In this document: piece after piece, positions 6,503 through 7,725 of the stretch | How positions within the stretch are numbered: the stretch's first letter is position 1 | Layout of the letters: every line of letters starts with the position of its first letter | DNA from: an uncultured Verrucomicrobiota bacterium | Lineage (GTDB): Bacteria; Verrucomicrobiota; Verrucomicrobiia; Limisphaerales; UBA1096 | Direction of reading: 5' to 3' | DNA: 7,725 bases | Assembly (NCBI GenBank): GCA_913045395.1 | Contig: CAJWPV010000057.1 | Span: forward strand, 1-7,725 | Made by a program: the position numbers and the translations under genes | The notes under the pieces: generated by a model | What the model was told of the DNA's origin: nothing | The model's database searches: none | Seen by the model: the letters and a program-made list of their open reading frames with translations, nothing else

Positions 6503-7312
6503 TGCAGAGGCTTCCTTCATGTAGCGCAGGCTCTCTCGGGCGATCGTCTCGGGGCCTTCCTCGAAGTCGAATACCTCAACAGAAACGAAGCCATCATAAT
6601 TGACCTCTTTGAGTGCACCAAAAATCGGCTTAAAATCGATATCACCGAAACCGGGGCCCTTTAGGTTGGCATCGTTCGCATGGAAGTATGCGAAGTTCGG
6701 GTGCGAGTCGCGGATGATATCCGGAATCGGCTTGAGGTCGGAACACATTGCTTTCACATCTAGGATGATCTTGAAAGCTTCACTGTTGAACTGCTCAATA
6801 AACTCAATACCCTTCTCGGCTGTGTTTACAAAATTCGTTTCCGACGGAGCCAGCGGCTCAAAACAAATCGTCACCGCCTTATCCTCAGCCATTTTTATCG
6901 ACGGGGCAAATGTCTGTCTCGCCAGTTCCCACGCCTGCTCAAAACTAACACCCGGCAGCAGGTTTCGCTGCTTGGGCGAACCAACGACGATTGCTTCACC
7001 GCCAAGGTCGGCGCAAAACCTCACTAGTTCACAAAAATAATCCGCCGTTTTGCGACGAATTTCCGGATCGGGATGCGTCATGTACATGCCTTCGGTCTTG
7101 ATCAGCACCCAGTGTACCGCCGAGATTCCAATACCGTTATCCGCCGCTGCATCCCTAATCCGATGCCGCTCCACAACAGACACCTCTGTCACGTACTGCG
7201 CCAGCGTAAACGGCGCAATCTCGATCGCATCGTAGCCGGTCTCGGCAACAAACTTGATCGAATCGTCAATCGACCAGCCCTCGAAAACCTCATTGCAAAT
7301 GGCAAACTTCAT
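6500..7312 (-). CDS. Sugar phosphate isomerase/epimerase-like TIM-barrel protein
   Basis: A 270-aa protein of the xylose-isomerase-like TIM-barrel (AP endonuclease family 2 fold) superfamily. It begins MKFAICNEVFEGWSIDD and has GYDAIEIAPF (27-35), the strand pattern of these barrels. The four metal ligands expected for the epimerase-type members can be placed at Glu152 (ICFEPLAP), Asp185 (IILDVKAM), His211 (FAYFHANDAN) and Glu246 (FVSVEVFDF). The residue near the second strand that is often His (LD..H) is Met here. Such enzymes isomerise or epimerise sugars or sugar acids with a divalent metal; the substrate cannot be told. There is no signal peptide, so it should be cytoplasmic. It follows the purine nucleoside phosphorylase gene by 48 nt on the same strand and may be cotranscribed. 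An endonuclease IV role is unlikely because that enzyme's longer set of metal ligands is missing. Confidence 0.85.
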   Translation of the reverse strand: MKFAICNEVFEGWSIDDSIKFVAETGYDAIEIAPFTLAQYVTEVSVVERHRIRDAAADNGIGISAVHWVLIKTEGMYMTHPDPEIRRKTADYFCELVRFCADLGGEAIVVGSPKQRNLLPGVSFEQAWELARQTFAPSIKMAEDKAVTICFEPLAPSETNFVNTAEKGIEFIEQFNSEAFKIILDVKAMCSDLKPIPDIIRDSHPNFAYFHANDANLKGPGFGDIDFKPIFGALKEVNYDGFVSVEVFDFEEGPETIARESLRYMKEASA

Positions 7313-7361
7313 TTTGTTGATTGGCTAAAACCTAGCATACAAACACAGTCAGAATAGATAT
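7313..7361 (-). other. Short AT-rich spacer between the PNP and TIM-barrel genes
   Basis: This 49-base gap is lower in GC than its surroundings. On the minus strand it holds a TATGCT that could pass for a -10 element, but no -35 at a suitable distance. The only hairpins are 4-bp stems (for example GCTA 7324-7327 with TAGC 7333-7336). There is no clear terminator or ribosome binding site before the ATG at 7312, so read-through from the phosphorylase gene is plausible. Confidence 0.4.
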
Positions 7362-7725
7362 TCAGGCTAATTCACAAAAGTGGGCCAGCAGCCGCACGGC
7401 TTGCTTGCTGACTTGGAGGGATTGATAGAGCACTTCCCCATGACTAATCGGCGAGTTGCCCAGGCCAGCGGCCGCGTTGGTGATGCATGACAACCCGGCG
7501 ACCTCGAGCCCCAGTTGTCGGGCAACGACCGCCTCCGGCACTGTGCTCATGGCAATGGCATCGGCACCCAGTTTTGCGAGGGCGCGAATCTCTGCCGGCG
7601 TCTCATAGCTTGGTCCCGACACAGCCACAAAAACACCGCTCTTCAACTCAATCTCGCAGTCGGCGGCGGCCTGGACAAGCGCTTGACCAAGTGACTCGGA
7701 GTAAGCCGCGGACATGTCCACAAAG
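7362..7725 (-). CDS. punA: Purine nucleoside phosphorylase (trimeric type), C-terminal part
   Basis: Catalyses reversible phosphorolysis of purine nucleosides to free base and ribose-1-phosphate (purine salvage, cytoplasm). Only the last 120 residues are in the window; the frame is open past the right edge, so the first Met/GTG codons seen (7721, 7715) are internal. Visible family motifs are VDMSAAYS, VAVSGPSYETPAEIRALAKL, GADAIAMSTVPEAVVARQLGL and GLSCITNAAAG. The Glu of SYET and the Met of AMSTVPE correspond to purine- and ribose-site residues. The Asn in ITN corresponds to the residue that gives human-type PNP its preference for 6-oxopurines, so guanosine/inosine specificity is likely. The GPSYET motif separates it from methylthioadenosine phosphorylase. 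The downstream TIM-barrel gene follows after 48 nt. Confidence 0.95.
   Translation of the reverse strand, partial: FVDMSAAYSESLGQALVQAAADCEIELKSGVFVAVSGPSYETPAEIRALAKLGADAIAMSTVPEAVVARQLGLEVAGLSCITNAAAGLGNSPISHGEVLYQSLQVSKQAVRLLAHFCELA

Noticed and set aside
7715..7721. GTG at 7721 or ATG at 7715 as the start of the purine nucleoside phosphorylase
   Set aside because: The frame is open to the window edge and the preceding residues continue the family sequence, so these codons are internal.
1..7725. tRNA, rRNA, CRISPR array, insertion sequence, phage or defence genes
   Set aside because: None seen on either strand. Nearly all bases lie in housekeeping genes and there are no repeats at element ends.

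Overview
The window looks like an ordinary core-genome stretch of a moderately GC-rich bacterium. Gene order and protein style point to the PVC superphylum, most likely Verrucomicrobiota. The hints are a yicC-gmk-coaC block headed by a TPR protein, a separate CoaC without the CoaB domain, a grpE-dnaJ-rsmE cluster, and a xylose-isomerase-like TIM-barrel protein. This placement is an inference from gene content; no rRNA or other marker is present.

Left block, minus strand, about 3778 down to 1: a TPR-repeat protein, then yicC (endoribonuclease family), gmk (guanylate kinase), coaC (phosphopantothenoylcysteine decarboxylase) and the N-terminal part of an unrecognised membrane protein that runs off the left edge. 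The five genes are spaced or overlapped by +15, -4, -8 and +4 nt and almost certainly form one transcript. The rpoZ gene often found between gmk and coaBC in other bacteria is absent here.

Middle block, plus strand, 3916 to 6490: grpE, dnaJ and rsmE with gaps of 2 and 14 nt. GrpE (nucleotide exchange) and DnaJ (J-domain co-chaperone) serve DnaK, whose gene is not in the window. RsmE methylates 16S rRNA. This block and the left block diverge from a 137-base region (3779-3915). That region holds a fair sigma-70-like promoter for grpE and a weak inverted repeat whose 9-nt spacing resembles CIRCE but whose sequence does not.

Right block, minus strand, 7725 down to 6500: the C-terminal third of a trimeric-type purine nucleoside phosphorylase, then 48 nt further on a sugar-phosphate isomerase/epimerase-like TIM-barrel protein. 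The latter converges on rsmE with only 9 nt between the stop codons.

There is no RNA gene, mobile element, CRISPR array, phage gene or defence system. No gap between genes exceeds about 140 bases. I found no convincing new biological system. The points worth a second look are small: a changed C-terminal motif in Gmk, the gene order with rpoZ and dnaK missing, the unidentified membrane and TPR proteins flanking yicC-gmk-coaC, and the grpE start and promoter.
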